Assembly (NCBI GenBank): GCA_032051265.1
Contig: DAMBYU010000005.1
Span: forward strand, 310,001-374,000
Length of the DNA: 64,000 nucleotides
Direction: 5' to 3'
From: Dryocola sp032051265
GTDB lineage: Bacteria > Pseudomonadota > Gammaproteobacteria > Enterobacterales > Enterobacteriaceae
Below the pieces are notes generated by a model. That model was not told the origin of the DNA and did not search any database. It was given only the letters and a program-made list of their open reading frames with translations. Below, piece by piece: positions 16,905 to 26,277 of the stretch (the first letter of the stretch is position 1; every line of letters starts with the position of its first letter). The translations under genes were made by a program, and so were the position numbers.

Positions 16905-17837
16905 TCAGCTTTTACACTGCGGTTTCAGGATCGCATCCAGCAGCGGCTGCATTTCCGGCCGCCATGCTCCTTCTTCACCGTCGTAAAATTTGCTGTCTTT
17001 ATTCACCGCATAGGGAAGATGTTTTTTCTGCAGTTCACAGGCGACAAACGTGGCGAAAGCGATTTGCTGTGCGGCGGGCGTGTTTTTGACTATTTCGCCC
17101 ACTGACCACGCGCCCACCCAGCTACTGTGCCCGGATTTTTGCTGCCAGCGCAGAACGCTGTTGATGCGTGCACGAATGGCGGCTTTTTCCGCTGTCGTCC
17201 CCGTCGTCCAGCCTTTTTTGCCGTTGACCGCCACCGGCCCGTACGGGAACAGATGCCAGTCGACCAGTATTGGCGCGTGGTTTTGCTCCGGCCATTTCAG
17301 GCTGTCGGGCCGGGTATAAACAGGCGGAGCGATAAAGATCATGCGCTGCGGACTGATTTTATGAATGGTCTTCGTGGCTTTCTCATAAAGCGCGTTGAGC
17401 TGCGTATGGTTTAGTTTTTCGGCGGGTTCATAGAGAATATCGAACCCAAGCTGCGGGCTGCTTTGCGCAAAATAGCCCGCCACGGCGCTCCACCAGGCTA
17501 CGATTTTATCTTCGCTTGCCGCCCCCGCCTGATAACTGATAATCGGCACAACGTGATATTGCTGACAGGCCTCAACGATTTTTTGCAGATGAACCAGGCG
17601 CTGATGCGTAGGCTCGCCCGCCACGCGAATGCGAACGTGCCCGATGCCACGCTGCTGAAAATCCTTCACCGCCAGCGGATCGAACTCACGAATACCGCGT
17701 TCGGTAATCGCCCAGTCGACGATCATCCCCACGCCTAACTGGCTGGCATAAGTTTGCGGGGTTAACGCAGGCGGCGTTGACGCCAGGGCGCTCACGCTTA
17801 TGCACAGCGCTGCCACAACGACGATCGGCTTCAGCAT
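16905..17837 (-). CDS. Secreted GH5-like glycoside hydrolase
   Basis: 310 residues with a signal peptide (A-L-C-I-S-V-S-A-L-A-S near residue 20). The fold pattern is that of a GH5-like (beta/alpha)8 barrel: R-G-I-G-H-V-R-I-R-V after the first strands, and F-D-I-L-Y-E-P, where the Glu is in the place of the usual N-E-P acid/base. Further on, W-S-V-G-E-I could carry the nucleophile Glu. The Asn of N-E-P is replaced by Tyr, so the subfamily is divergent and the substrate (a beta-glucan or mannan) is unknown. It is monocistronic, between the amino-acid importer and yidG. Confidence 0.65.
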   Translation of the reverse strand: MLKPIVVVAALCISVSALASTPPALTPQTYASQLGVGMIVDWAITERGIREFDPLAVKDFQQRGIGHVRIRVAGEPTHQRLVHLQKIVEACQQYHVVPIISYQAGAASEDKIVAWWSAVAGYFAQSSPQLGFDILYEPAEKLNHTQLNALYEKATKTIHKISPQRMIFIAPPVYTRPDSLKWPEQNHAPILVDWHLFPYGPVAVNGKKGWTTGTTAEKAAIRARINSVLRWQQKSGHSSWVGAWSVGEIVKNTPAAQQIAFATFVACELQKKHLPYAVNKDSKFYDGEEGAWRPEMQPLLDAILKPQCKS

Positions 17838-17998
17838 TGTCCTGTAACTTTCTGATGAAGGGAGGAAACCTACTATTTAGCATGGTTTACGCAAAGCGAG
17901 GAGCGCGGATTGAAATAAAACGTAACCGGTTGAATATCACCGTTTCAACAGGCCCATCAGTGCTGCAGGTGAGTGACGCAGCGCCAATAGATCACGCA

Positions 17999-18358
17999 TT
18001 ACAAACCTCCCGACATTGCCACAATTTGCCGCACATGCGCCGCCGCAAACAGCAAAGCGAGGCAGCAGACTGCCAGCGCGATAAGCAATTTGGCGCGCAT
18101 GGTATGTTTATCCGCAAAATCGCTGACGGCGATATCCATCAGGTTACGCTGGCGGGCATAGCGATAGATAACCACCGCCACGGCGGCCAGCACGATAAAA
18201 GCTATCCAGAAAAACATACCGGCGTGATGCCAGCTATGACGTAGCGCAAGGGCGAGCAGTGCGCCGTATCCCAGAAGCGTGCGAAACCATGCCAGAGACG
18301 TACGCTCGGGCTGCAGGCCTGGATCGACGCTGCGCCGCTGCATACGGCTATCCGGCAT
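17999..18358 (-). CDS. yidG: DUF202 inner-membrane protein YidG
   Basis: 119 residues with three hydrophobic segments and the DUF202 N-terminal motif Q-P-E-R-T-S-L-A-W-F-R-T. Same position and partner as E. coli yidG; its start overlaps the end of yidH by 11 bases. Function unknown. The E. coli neighbour yidF is not present here. Confidence 0.9.
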   Translation of the reverse strand: MPDSRMQRRSVDPGLQPERTSLAWFRTLLGYGALLALALRHSWHHAGMFFWIAFIVLAAVAVVIYRYARQRNLMDIAVSDFADKHTMRAKLLIALAVCCLALLFAAAHVRQIVAMSGGL

Positions 18359-18695
18359 AGACCACCATCAGCATTACGGCAGCGGCAATAATAACCATCA
18401 CCAGGCTGATAACCTGCAGGCTGCGGGTATAGGGCAGATCCTGTTTCAGACGCATCGCTTTTTCATTGCGCAGCCAGCGCAGGTAGCCATAAACCGCCAG
18501 CATGCCGGCAAACAAACACAGCAGCAGCGCAATGGTTTCACGAATCATTGGCGTGGCGAGATCGGGTGCGAGCTGATCAAGCCCGACACCAGCGGCCAGA
18601 AAGCCCAGCGCGGTGCGGATCCACGCCAGAAAGGTTCGTTCGTTAGCAAGCGAAAAGCGGTAGTCTGGCGCTTCGCCTACTTTGGCTATTTTCAT
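18348..18695 (-). CDS. yidH: DUF202 inner-membrane protein YidH
   Basis: 115 residues. DUF202 motif N-E-R-T-F-L-A-W-I-R-T near residue 20, then three membrane segments. Paralogue and operon partner of yidG; the pair may form a hetero-oligomer (inference). Synteny with E. coli yidH supports the name. Confidence 0.92.
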   Translation of the reverse strand: MKIAKVGEAPDYRFSLANERTFLAWIRTALGFLAAGVGLDQLAPDLATPMIRETIALLLCLFAGMLAVYGYLRWLRNEKAMRLKQDLPYTRSLQVISLVMVIIAAAVMLMVVYAG

Positions 18696-18712
18696 CAGGC
18701 ATCCTTTTAGTA

Positions 18713-18765
18713 TTGCCCCTCACCCCAGCCCTCTCCCCAAAGAGGCGAGGGTTAGAATAAGGGGA
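18713..18765. repeat. CCCTCACCCCAGCCCTCTCC-type intergenic element
   Basis: Pyrimidine-rich arm CCCAGCCCTCTCCC followed by AAAGAGGCGAGGG, forming an imperfect hairpin between yidJ and yidH. It is one of four related elements in this window (also near 5.28, 14.49 and 60.48 kb). Confidence 0.6.
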
Positions 18766-18771
18766 ACCCCG

Positions 18772-20271
18772 TTAAAACTTCTGCTTTTTCTCTTCTACCT
18801 TAACACCCTGAGTCGGCATACCGGTGTCGTAATCCCGCACCACTGGCGAGTAATCGTCTTCCGGGCGTGGGCGGAATGCGCCCATCCAGCGCGGCTTCGC
18901 TTCTTTGCGCCACGGGCGGCACGACCACTGATAGGTGCGGAACGGATCGCGGATTTTATCCATATAGTCCATTAACCGATCGTGCAGCATATTACGAGTA
19001 TCAGCGTAGCGCGGATCGTCAATCAGGTTGTGCATTTCGTCCGGGTCGTTTTGCCTGTCGTACAGCTCATCGCTGGTAAACAGGTTGAGCACCAGCTTGA
19101 AACGATTGGTTACCCAGCCGCGTACCGGGATAAAGCCGCCGAAGCTGTCATGCTCGATTTCATAGCGGTTAAACTCCACCATCACGCCGCGCTCGTCCCC
19201 GATCTCAAAGATACTTTCGCCCGGCAGAATGTCCGGCTTGTGAATACCCGCAAGCTTCATCAGCGTTGGCAGCACGTCGACATGGCTGACCGGCGTATCC
19301 ACCTGCGCAGGCGCCGCCTGCCCGGCTGGCGGACGGAAAATCAGCGGGATACGAGTGATGTCATCATACATCGCCGCGCCCTTACTGATGAGCCTGTGCG
19401 CGCCCATCATCTCGCCATGATCGGAGGTATAGACCACCCACGTATTTTCCCGCTGTTCCGGCGTAAGCGCATTTACCACGCGGCCAATTTCGTCATCGAC
19501 AAAATCGTTACATGCGAAATAGAGCGGATGGTGGTAGCGTCCGTCAGCACCCACCGGAGACGGCATCGCCTCAGCCCATAAACGATGATGCTCCGGCTTG
19601 GTGGCTAAATCATCAAACGCCTTCTCGCCGAGGTTGTAATGAAAATCTTCATACTTTTCAAGATACTCAACCGGGCAGGTAAACGGATGGTGCGGCTCAT
19701 CATAGGAGATGACCATCAGGAAAGGTTCATCCTGGCGCTGCGGCTGGGCAAGAAAATCAATGGCGCGATTGCTGATGCGGTGCGCCCAGGTGAAGGTTTT
19801 ATCGATAGCGTTCTCCACCAGGTCTTCCACGCTGTTTAAGCCGTTGCGCCACAGGCCGATCTCTTTTTCTGTCAATTCTGCGAGGTAATTCGCACCGTCA
19901 AACCAGTAATCCTCATCCCACTCCGGCGGGCAGACGCCGGTGCCGAAGTAGTCATGCCCGTCCAGATGCCACTTGCCGATGTAGCAGGTTTTATAACCCG
20001 CATCCTTGAAGTAGCGCCCCATGGTGGAGATGTTTTTGCCCGGTGCAACGTTGTTTGTCCACGGCCCGGACTGGTTCGAATAGATACCGGTGAACAGGCC
20101 GGCACGCGCCGGCGTACAAACCGGGGCGCAGGTATAGGCCGAGTTAAAGCGGATGCCTTCTTCGGCCAGGCTATCGATATTGTTGGTATTGAGCGGCTTG
20201 CCGCTGTAGCAGCCCACCATATTAGTGGCCTGGGTATCGGTCATAATAAACAGGATATTAGGGCGTTCCAT
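18772..20271 (-). CDS. yidJ: Type I sulfatase YidJ
   Basis: 499 residues of the alkaline-phosphatase/sulfatase fold. The active-site motif C-T-P-A-R (Cys52 to Arg56) is the cysteine-type sulfatase signature, where Cys is converted to formylglycine by a separate maturase. The metal-binding start I-M-T-D-T (around Asp12) and the S-D-H-G-E motif in the middle are present. No signal peptide, so probably cytoplasmic. Its ATG overlaps the yidK stop by one base (TAATG), indicating translational coupling to the transporter. Substrate unknown; a sulfated sugar imported by YidK is the natural guess. Confidence 0.9.
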   Translation of the reverse strand: MERPNILFIMTDTQATNMVGCYSGKPLNTNNIDSLAEEGIRFNSAYTCAPVCTPARAGLFTGIYSNQSGPWTNNVAPGKNISTMGRYFKDAGYKTCYIGKWHLDGHDYFGTGVCPPEWDEDYWFDGANYLAELTEKEIGLWRNGLNSVEDLVENAIDKTFTWAHRISNRAIDFLAQPQRQDEPFLMVISYDEPHHPFTCPVEYLEKYEDFHYNLGEKAFDDLATKPEHHRLWAEAMPSPVGADGRYHHPLYFACNDFVDDEIGRVVNALTPEQRENTWVVYTSDHGEMMGAHRLISKGAAMYDDITRIPLIFRPPAGQAAPAQVDTPVSHVDVLPTLMKLAGIHKPDILPGESIFEIGDERGVMVEFNRYEIEHDSFGGFIPVRGWVTNRFKLVLNLFTSDELYDRQNDPDEMHNLIDDPRYADTRNMLHDRLMDYMDKIRDPFRTYQWSCRPWRKEAKPRWMGAFRPRPEDDYSPVVRDYDTGMPTQGVKVEEKKQKF

Positions 20272-21983
20272 TACTTATCCTCAGGTGCGGAAGAATAGAC
20301 AACATGGGAAGCCTGGCGCTGCCGCCAGCTACTGTAGATGAGATAAACCACTACCGCCGCGACAATCGCGTAGCTCGCGATGGTGAGAAAGCGCGTCTGA
20401 TAACCGCCAAACTGCGCAAGCCCGGCGTAAACGCCAATCATGGCGAACAGTACGCCTACCGAAGCGATTTTGGCGTTGCGCCACGGCACCATATCCACAG
20501 CAAAGGCATCCTGGAATTTGAACGGTGTGGCGCGGGGCTTCACAAAGCCGATAGCCAGCATCAACAACACGTTGACGCAGAAGGTGAAGAACAGCACGTA
20601 GAGGAAATGGAAGTTAAACGACACCAGATAGTTGATGACGATATAGCTACAAATGCCGAACAGCAGCGCGGCTTTCGCGGCAACCGCCGGAATGCGCGGA
20701 AAGAAGAAGCCCATGATCACGATAGTCACCAGCGGCACGTTGTAAATGCCGTTGAGCTGCTTCATCCAGCTGTACAGCCCTTCCGGCGCGTAGGCGATCC
20801 ACGGCGCAACCAGCACGGAAACCAACGCAATCGCCAACCCGAACTTGCGCCCGACGCTCACCAGTTGTTCAGATGATGCATTCTGATTAATGATGCGGTT
20901 ATAAATACCGAGGCTGAATAAGGTGCTGGCGCTGTTCAGAAAGCCGTTAAACGTACTGATGATGGCACCAAACAACACCGCGCCGAAGAAGCCCACCAGC
21001 GGCAGCGGCATCACTTTGTTGACCAGCGCCGGGTACGCCATGTCGTTTTTCGGTAGATCCTGGAAAAGATGGAAGGCGATCAGGCCCGGCAGCACCAGAA
21101 TCAGCGGGTCGAGCATTTTCAGTACCGCCGTTAACAGCGCGCCTTTCTGCCCTTCGGCGAGGCTTTTCGAAGCCAGGGTACGCTGCACAATTCCCTGGTT
21201 GGTGCACCAGTAGAAGGTGTTCACCAGAATCAGACCGGTAAGCGCCGCGCCAATCGGAACGGGGTCGTTACTGCCGCCGATAGAGGTGAGCTTTTCGCTG
21301 TGTACCGTGGTGAGCTGTTCGATGCCGCGCAGCACGTTGCCGCCGCCCATCGCCATCAGGCCAAAAACCGGCACCATCAGGCCACCGACAACCAGCCCGA
21401 TACCGTTAATTACGTCAGCAACCGCGATGGCTCGCAGGCCACCCACAACGGCATAGGCAATGCCTGCAAGCCCCAGCAGGACAACCATCACCCAGATTGC
21501 CGCGCCCTGGGAAATACCCAGCGATTCACCCACGTGGAACAGACTGTTTAGCGCCAGCGCGCCGGAGTACAGCACAATCGGCAGAAAGCAGATGCCGGTG
21601 GCGATCAGGAAGCAGCAGTCCACGATGATACGCGTGGTCTTGTCATAGCGCTCCTCGATAAAATCCGGAATAGTGGCGATGCCGCGCTGCAGATACTTTG
21701 GCAGGAAAATCAACGCCAGGAAGATAAGTGGAATGGCTGAAATCACTTCCCACGCCATCACCGACATCCCGCTACGGTACGCCTGCCCGCTCAGCCCCAC
21801 CAACTGTTCGGTGGAGAGGTTCGTCAGCATCAGGGATGCGGCAATCACCGGGGCTTTCAGGGAGCGCCCGGCAAGAAAATAACCCTGCTGTGAACCCGTA
21901 TCCGCTTTACGCAACTTCCACCAGGTAATTAACGCCACCAGAAGGGTGAAAGCGAAGAAGCTCACAATTTGTTGAATATTCAT
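20271..21983 (-). CDS. yidK: Sodium:solute symporter YidK
   Basis: 570 residues with about 14 hydrophobic segments. The SSS-family pattern begins with G-Y-F-L-A-G-R-S-L around residue 34 and continues with G-L-A-G-I-A-Y-A-V-V-G-G-L. It resembles SGLT-type sugar transporters in length and in the extra C-terminal helix. Coupled to yidJ by a one-base overlap and divergent from the AraC-type gene yidL, which probably regulates it. Substrate unknown. Confidence 0.9.
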   Translation of the reverse strand: MNIQQIVSFFAFTLLVALITWWKLRKADTGSQQGYFLAGRSLKAPVIAASLMLTNLSTEQLVGLSGQAYRSGMSVMAWEVISAIPLIFLALIFLPKYLQRGIATIPDFIEERYDKTTRIIVDCCFLIATGICFLPIVLYSGALALNSLFHVGESLGISQGAAIWVMVVLLGLAGIAYAVVGGLRAIAVADVINGIGLVVGGLMVPVFGLMAMGGGNVLRGIEQLTTVHSEKLTSIGGSNDPVPIGAALTGLILVNTFYWCTNQGIVQRTLASKSLAEGQKGALLTAVLKMLDPLILVLPGLIAFHLFQDLPKNDMAYPALVNKVMPLPLVGFFGAVLFGAIISTFNGFLNSASTLFSLGIYNRIINQNASSEQLVSVGRKFGLAIALVSVLVAPWIAYAPEGLYSWMKQLNGIYNVPLVTIVIMGFFFPRIPAVAAKAALLFGICSYIVINYLVSFNFHFLYVLFFTFCVNVLLMLAIGFVKPRATPFKFQDAFAVDMVPWRNAKIASVGVLFAMIGVYAGLAQFGGYQTRFLTIASYAIVAAVVVYLIYSSWRQRQASHVVYSSAPEDK

Positions 21984-22151
21984 CTCACTGCCCTTATTTA
22001 TGATTATGTCCCGGCGCGTTGTTATCTGTAGGGTAATTACGCTTGCTACGGGTCATAGGCTGTTTAAGATATGCATTGTTAACCGTCGCGGTAAAAATCT
22101 GCTAAGTTCACACCGCCCGGAATGAGCATCTAACGCTTGCGGAGAATATAA

Positions 22152-23012
22152 ATGAATGGAAAAACCGATCTCTGCGATGTAAAAAACGAAACAACTTACA
22201 ATATCCCGCTGGTTATTGATGAAAATGTGATCTCAAGCGGGATATCCCTTATCTCGCTATGGCATACGCTGGCCGATGAAAGCTACCAGGTTGTCTGGCC
22301 GCGCGATAAAAAGAAACCGCTGATTGAAAATTCATGGATAGTGGTATACACGCTGCAGGGCTGCGGGAAGATCACCCTAAGAGACAATTCAAAGATCACC
22401 CTGAATGGCAACTGCGTTATATTCTTAAAACCCACGGATATAAAATCTTACCACTGCGAAGGTTTAATTTGGGAGCAATACTGGATGGAGTTTATTCCTA
22501 CCGGTGCGATGAAAATTCCCTTATCACAGCAGGCAATAATTTATAACGGCGATATTTTTAACAAAGAACTGAGCGAAATTACGGCGTTAATCACCAGCGA
22601 TGAAGCATTAAATAAAAATCTTGCCGTCGCGTTTATTACCAAACTTATTTACCAGTGGGTGTGCCTGATTGTGCAAACCGGCACCAAAGATAAGCAGCTG
22701 ATGCAGATAGAAAAATTGCTTTCAGCTATTCATACCGATATCCAGAAACGCTGGACGGTATCAGAGATGGCGGAGTGGATGCAGTGCAGCGAGCAGTATC
22801 TGCGGCGTTTATTTCTGAAGTACACGGGAAAAACGCCGAAAGAGTTTTATCTGGATGCACGTCTGGAGCTGGCGCTGTCGTTATTAAGGCAGGGAAATTA
22901 TAGCGTAAGCCAGGTGGCGGATACCCTGAACTTCTTCGATTCGTTTCATTTCAGCAAGGCGTTTAAGCAGAAGTTTGGCTATGCGCCTTCTGGGGTGAAA
23001 AAGGTTGGGTGA
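22152..23012 (+). CDS. yidL: AraC-family transcriptional regulator YidL
   Basis: 286 residues: an N-terminal cupin-like sensing part and a C-terminal double helix-turn-helix (about residues 185-286) with the AraC signature ending D-S-F-H-F-S-K-A-F-K-Q-K-F-G-Y-A-P. The ribosome site GGAG lies eight bases before the ATG. Divergent from yidK-yidJ with a 168-base gap, so it is the likely activator of that pair, responding to its sugar substrate (inference). Confidence 0.9.
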   Translation: MNGKTDLCDVKNETTYNIPLVIDENVISSGISLISLWHTLADESYQVVWPRDKKKPLIENSWIVVYTLQGCGKITLRDNSKITLNGNCVIFLKPTDIKSYHCEGLIWEQYWMEFIPTGAMKIPLSQQAIIYNGDIFNKELSEITALITSDEALNKNLAVAFITKLIYQWVCLIVQTGTKDKQLMQIEKLLSAIHTDIQKRWTVSEMAEWMQCSEQYLRRLFLKYTGKTPKEFYLDARLELALSLLRQGNYSVSQVADTLNFFDSFHFSKAFKQKFGYAPSGVKKVG

Positions 23013-23038
23013 GGCCTGCTCTCCTCACCCGTCCAGCT

Positions 23039-24361
23039 TTATTTCAGCTCAGGCCAGTAACCTTTATTCGCCTCAATCAAATCATCAAGGATCGCTTTGG
23101 CAACCGACGCACTCGGCACGGTTTTTGACAGCGTAATCGCCTGCCACAGTTTCTGGTATGAACGATGCTCCCAGGCATCCACCACCAGTTTTTCTACCGC
23201 AACCTGCTGGCTCATTAATCCCTTCTGGAAGTGTGGAATATTGCCTACCACAAGAGGTTCTGGGCCACTTTTGCCGACCAGGCAAGGGATTTCAACCATC
23301 GCTTCCGGGTCAAAATTATTGATGGCACCATTATTTGGCACAATCAGCAGCATGCGCTCCTGAGTGTTAAAGGCGATGGCGGCAGCCAGATCGACGATGT
23401 AGGAAGCATGCTCGTCAATTTCCAGCTCTCCGGCGGAAGACTTCCCGGCCTGGATGATGGCATGGCAGGAACCGAATACATTTTTTTCACGGTGATCCAT
23501 TACCTCATTGGCACGCGTACGCTCGGGGTTAGAGTGCTCCACCACGTAGTCCGGGAACAGGTAATACTTGAGATAGGTATTCGGAAAAGTATCCGGATCC
23601 AGCGCCCAGACATCTTTCGCCTTCGCGAAAGTATCATTCCAACTGGCTTCTACACCGTGCTCTTCTGCTGGCGGAACATAGCCAACCTTAGCAACGTGTT
23701 CGCGGATCTTCGGCATCAAATCGTTGCCCTCCAGGTCCTCAACAGATGTCCACCAGCCGAAGTGGTTTAGCCCGTAATAACGCACGCGCATTTCTTTACG
23801 GTCTTTCAGGCCGGCGATTTGCGCCATGCGGCTTTCGATGCCGATAGGCATATCGCAGATATTGAGGATTTTCGCCGTCGGGCGCAGGCGGCGGGTCGCT
23901 TCCGCCACAATCGCCGCCGGGTTGGAGTAATTTAGCATCCAGGCATTCGGTGAATATTGCTGCATATAATCAACAAGCTCTAATACGCCGCCAATGGAAC
24001 GCATACCGTAGGCAATCCCGCCAGGCCCACAGGTTTCCTGTCCCACCACGCCGTGACGAAGAGGGATTTTTTCGTCCTTCTCACGCATCGGATATTTGCC
24101 TACACGAATGTGCGCCATCACAAAATCCACATCGGTAAACGCTGCTTTCGGGTCCGTGGTGTAGCTGAATTCAATATCCGGTGCCTGCTCTTTCAGGATG
24201 ACTTTGCACGCCTCGGCGATGGTTTCCTGACGCACGCCATCATTATCGTAGAATTTCAGGGCCCGCAGCGGGAAACGGTGCTGGTTCGCCAGCAACATCA
24301 AAACGATACCAGGAGTAAAGGTGCTACCGCCACCGGCTACGACTACAGAGAATTTTTTCAT
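23039..24361 (-). CDS. glvA: 6-phospho-alpha-glucosidase (GH4)
   Basis: 440 residues, the full GH4 length. It has the NAD-binding G-G-G-S-T-F-T-P-G near residue 10, the N-Y-S-N-P-A motif, the metal-binding Cys in I-C-D-M-P, and G-L-N-H-F-G. GH4 enzymes use NAD+ and Mn2+ to hydrolyse 6-phosphorylated maltose or sucrose isomers in the cytoplasm. E. coli K-12 carries only a split, cryptic version (glvG fragment); here it is intact and resembles Klebsiella AglB. Its ATG overlaps the PTS gene stop by four bases (ATGA). Confidence 0.93.
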   Translation of the reverse strand: MKKFSVVVAGGGSTFTPGIVLMLLANQHRFPLRALKFYDNDGVRQETIAEACKVILKEQAPDIEFSYTTDPKAAFTDVDFVMAHIRVGKYPMREKDEKIPLRHGVVGQETCGPGGIAYGMRSIGGVLELVDYMQQYSPNAWMLNYSNPAAIVAEATRRLRPTAKILNICDMPIGIESRMAQIAGLKDRKEMRVRYYGLNHFGWWTSVEDLEGNDLMPKIREHVAKVGYVPPAEEHGVEASWNDTFAKAKDVWALDPDTFPNTYLKYYLFPDYVVEHSNPERTRANEVMDHREKNVFGSCHAIIQAGKSSAGELEIDEHASYIVDLAAAIAFNTQERMLLIVPNNGAINNFDPEAMVEIPCLVGKSGPEPLVVGNIPHFQKGLMSQQVAVEKLVVDAWEHRSYQKLWQAITLSKTVPSASVAKAILDDLIEANKGYWPELK

Positions 24362-25980
24362 GATACTGCCTCCGTCATGGATTTAAGTTCGCTCGAAGAA
24401 GTGTCTTTCATCAGGGTTTCAATCTGGTCACGGACCTGCGGGACGTGCAGACCCACAATCACCTGAATACCGTTGCCGCGTCGCACCACCCCGTGGGCGC
24501 CCAGCGCTTTGAAAATGTCGTCACTTTGCGTCATCGCCATGTCAGCCAGGGTGATACGTAAGCGGGTCGCGCAATTATTTACGCTGAGGATATTGCCGGT
24601 ACCGCCCAGCGCTTCGAGGAAGCCTGCAGCCTGGCCTTGTCTGGTTTCTTTGGTGGCCACAGCGATTGTTTGCTTGCGGGATGCCTTGTAATCCGCTTTG
24701 CTGTAGAGCTTAACTTCGCTCTCTTCACGGCCCGGCGTTTTCAGGTTGAAATGCAGGATCAGCGTGCGGAACACCATGAAATAGATGCCAGTGAAGATGA
24801 CGCCGATACCAATCTGGGTAAATACCATCGAGGCGTGGTTATGGAACATCGGGATCCAGTTTTGCGGCAGGAACTGGTCGAGCAGACCGCCGCCCATATT
24901 GCCCACCACGCCGCACATGTACATCACCGTCGCCATGGTGGCGGCAAGGAAAGCATGTACCGCAAACAGGACCGGCGAGATAAACAAGAAGGTAAATTCC
25001 AGCGGTTCGGTTATCCCAACCAGTACGGCGGTAAGCGTGGCGGGGATCAGCAGGCCTGCCACTTTCACGCGGTTTTCTGGCGCAGAGGTCGCATAAAGGG
25101 CAAGTGCAATCCCCACGCAGCCAAACACTTTAGCGTTGCCGTGCATAGCGAACCCACCTTCCGGGAACAACGTTTTCAGCGGCAGCGTGCTCTGGCTGAA
25201 TTCCTGCAGGTGCTGCGCCCAGTAGACCTGAATACCCCCTTCCACCGCCGCCGGGCCAAAGATAAACGGACCGTAGATAAAGTGATGCAGGCCGGTTGGG
25301 ATGAGGATGCGCTCAAGGAAGGTATAAACCCACACGCCCAGCGAACCGGCGCTGCGCAGGAATTCCTGTAAGGATTCAATGCCCATCTGCACCTTGGGCC
25401 AGCCAAACAGCGTGAGCCAGGCACAGGGGATCATGGCGAAGAACGCGACAATCACCACAAACGAACTGCCCTGGAAGATGCCCAGAAATACCGGGAGTTG
25501 TTTTTCGAAATAGCGGTTGTGAATGGCGGTGACAAACCCGGAGATAATGATTGCGCCGATGATGCTGGTATCAAGAGTCTTTATTCCGGCAATCATGGTT
25601 AAGCCGGTGCCAGCTACCGGATCGACGCTGAAATCGACACCGAAGTAATGGCCCCAGGTCATACCCATCGAATTGATAAAGTAGTTCCAGGTAAGGAAGC
25701 TAACCAGTACGGCTAAGCAAGCCCGGCCCTGGGCCTGTTTAGCAAGGCCAATCGGCAAACCGACGGCAAAGATCAACGGCATGTTACGGAATACCGTCCA
25801 GCCGCCCTCTTCAATAATGTGGACAATTTGCGCAAATAAGTTATCGGGTGCGGTTAGCGCTTCACCGACAAACATCGGATTGCGCAGCATAATGGCGATG
25901 CCTACTACGATCCCGGCAAACGGAAACAACAGCACCGGGGTAAACATTGCGCCACCAAAACGTTGTATTTGACTGAGCAT
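24358..25980 (-). CDS. glvC: Alpha-glucoside-specific PTS enzyme IICB
   Basis: 540 residues from the ATG at 25980, the conserved start M-L-S-Q-I-Q-R-F-G-G; an ORF start at 26001 adds seven residues. The N-terminal 400 residues form the EIIC membrane domain (about ten segments). The C-terminal 90 carry EIIB with its phosphorylated Cys in V-N-N-C-A-T-R-L-R. In K-12 the IIC and IIB parts are separate (glvC, glvB); here they are one protein, as in Klebsiella AglA. It imports and phosphorylates maltose-like or sucrose-isomer sugars for GlvA. The EIIA donor must come from elsewhere (probably Crr). Confidence 0.92.
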   Translation of the reverse strand: MLSQIQRFGGAMFTPVLLFPFAGIVVGIAIMLRNPMFVGEALTAPDNLFAQIVHIIEEGGWTVFRNMPLIFAVGLPIGLAKQAQGRACLAVLVSFLTWNYFINSMGMTWGHYFGVDFSVDPVAGTGLTMIAGIKTLDTSIIGAIIISGFVTAIHNRYFEKQLPVFLGIFQGSSFVVIVAFFAMIPCAWLTLFGWPKVQMGIESLQEFLRSAGSLGVWVYTFLERILIPTGLHHFIYGPFIFGPAAVEGGIQVYWAQHLQEFSQSTLPLKTLFPEGGFAMHGNAKVFGCVGIALALYATSAPENRVKVAGLLIPATLTAVLVGITEPLEFTFLFISPVLFAVHAFLAATMATVMYMCGVVGNMGGGLLDQFLPQNWIPMFHNHASMVFTQIGIGVIFTGIYFMVFRTLILHFNLKTPGREESEVKLYSKADYKASRKQTIAVATKETRQGQAAGFLEALGGTGNILSVNNCATRLRITLADMAMTQSDDIFKALGAHGVVRRGNGIQVIVGLHVPQVRDQIETLMKDTSSSELKSMTEAVS

Positions 25981-26277
25981 TTTTAAATCCTCACGTAACA
26001 ACCTGTAGGGGGAGTGACCTTCTTTTTCTCACGCTGGTCTGAGACTGAGAGTAGGGAGACGTGGACGACTTATCTTTGTCCGCCGTACCGATTCGTGATC
26101 GCTTTCATGGTTTTTGTTTGGGTTAAGTTGTCTACTTTTTAAGAGGAACATGTACAGCATTTTTCTGTCCCGTGTATCGGATTAGCGGTACTGTTAAATA
26201 ATCATATAAAATCAATACTTTAATATATGAAATAAAGGTTTATTAAGCGCAGCGCGAAGCCACTAAGAGGTCTACAG

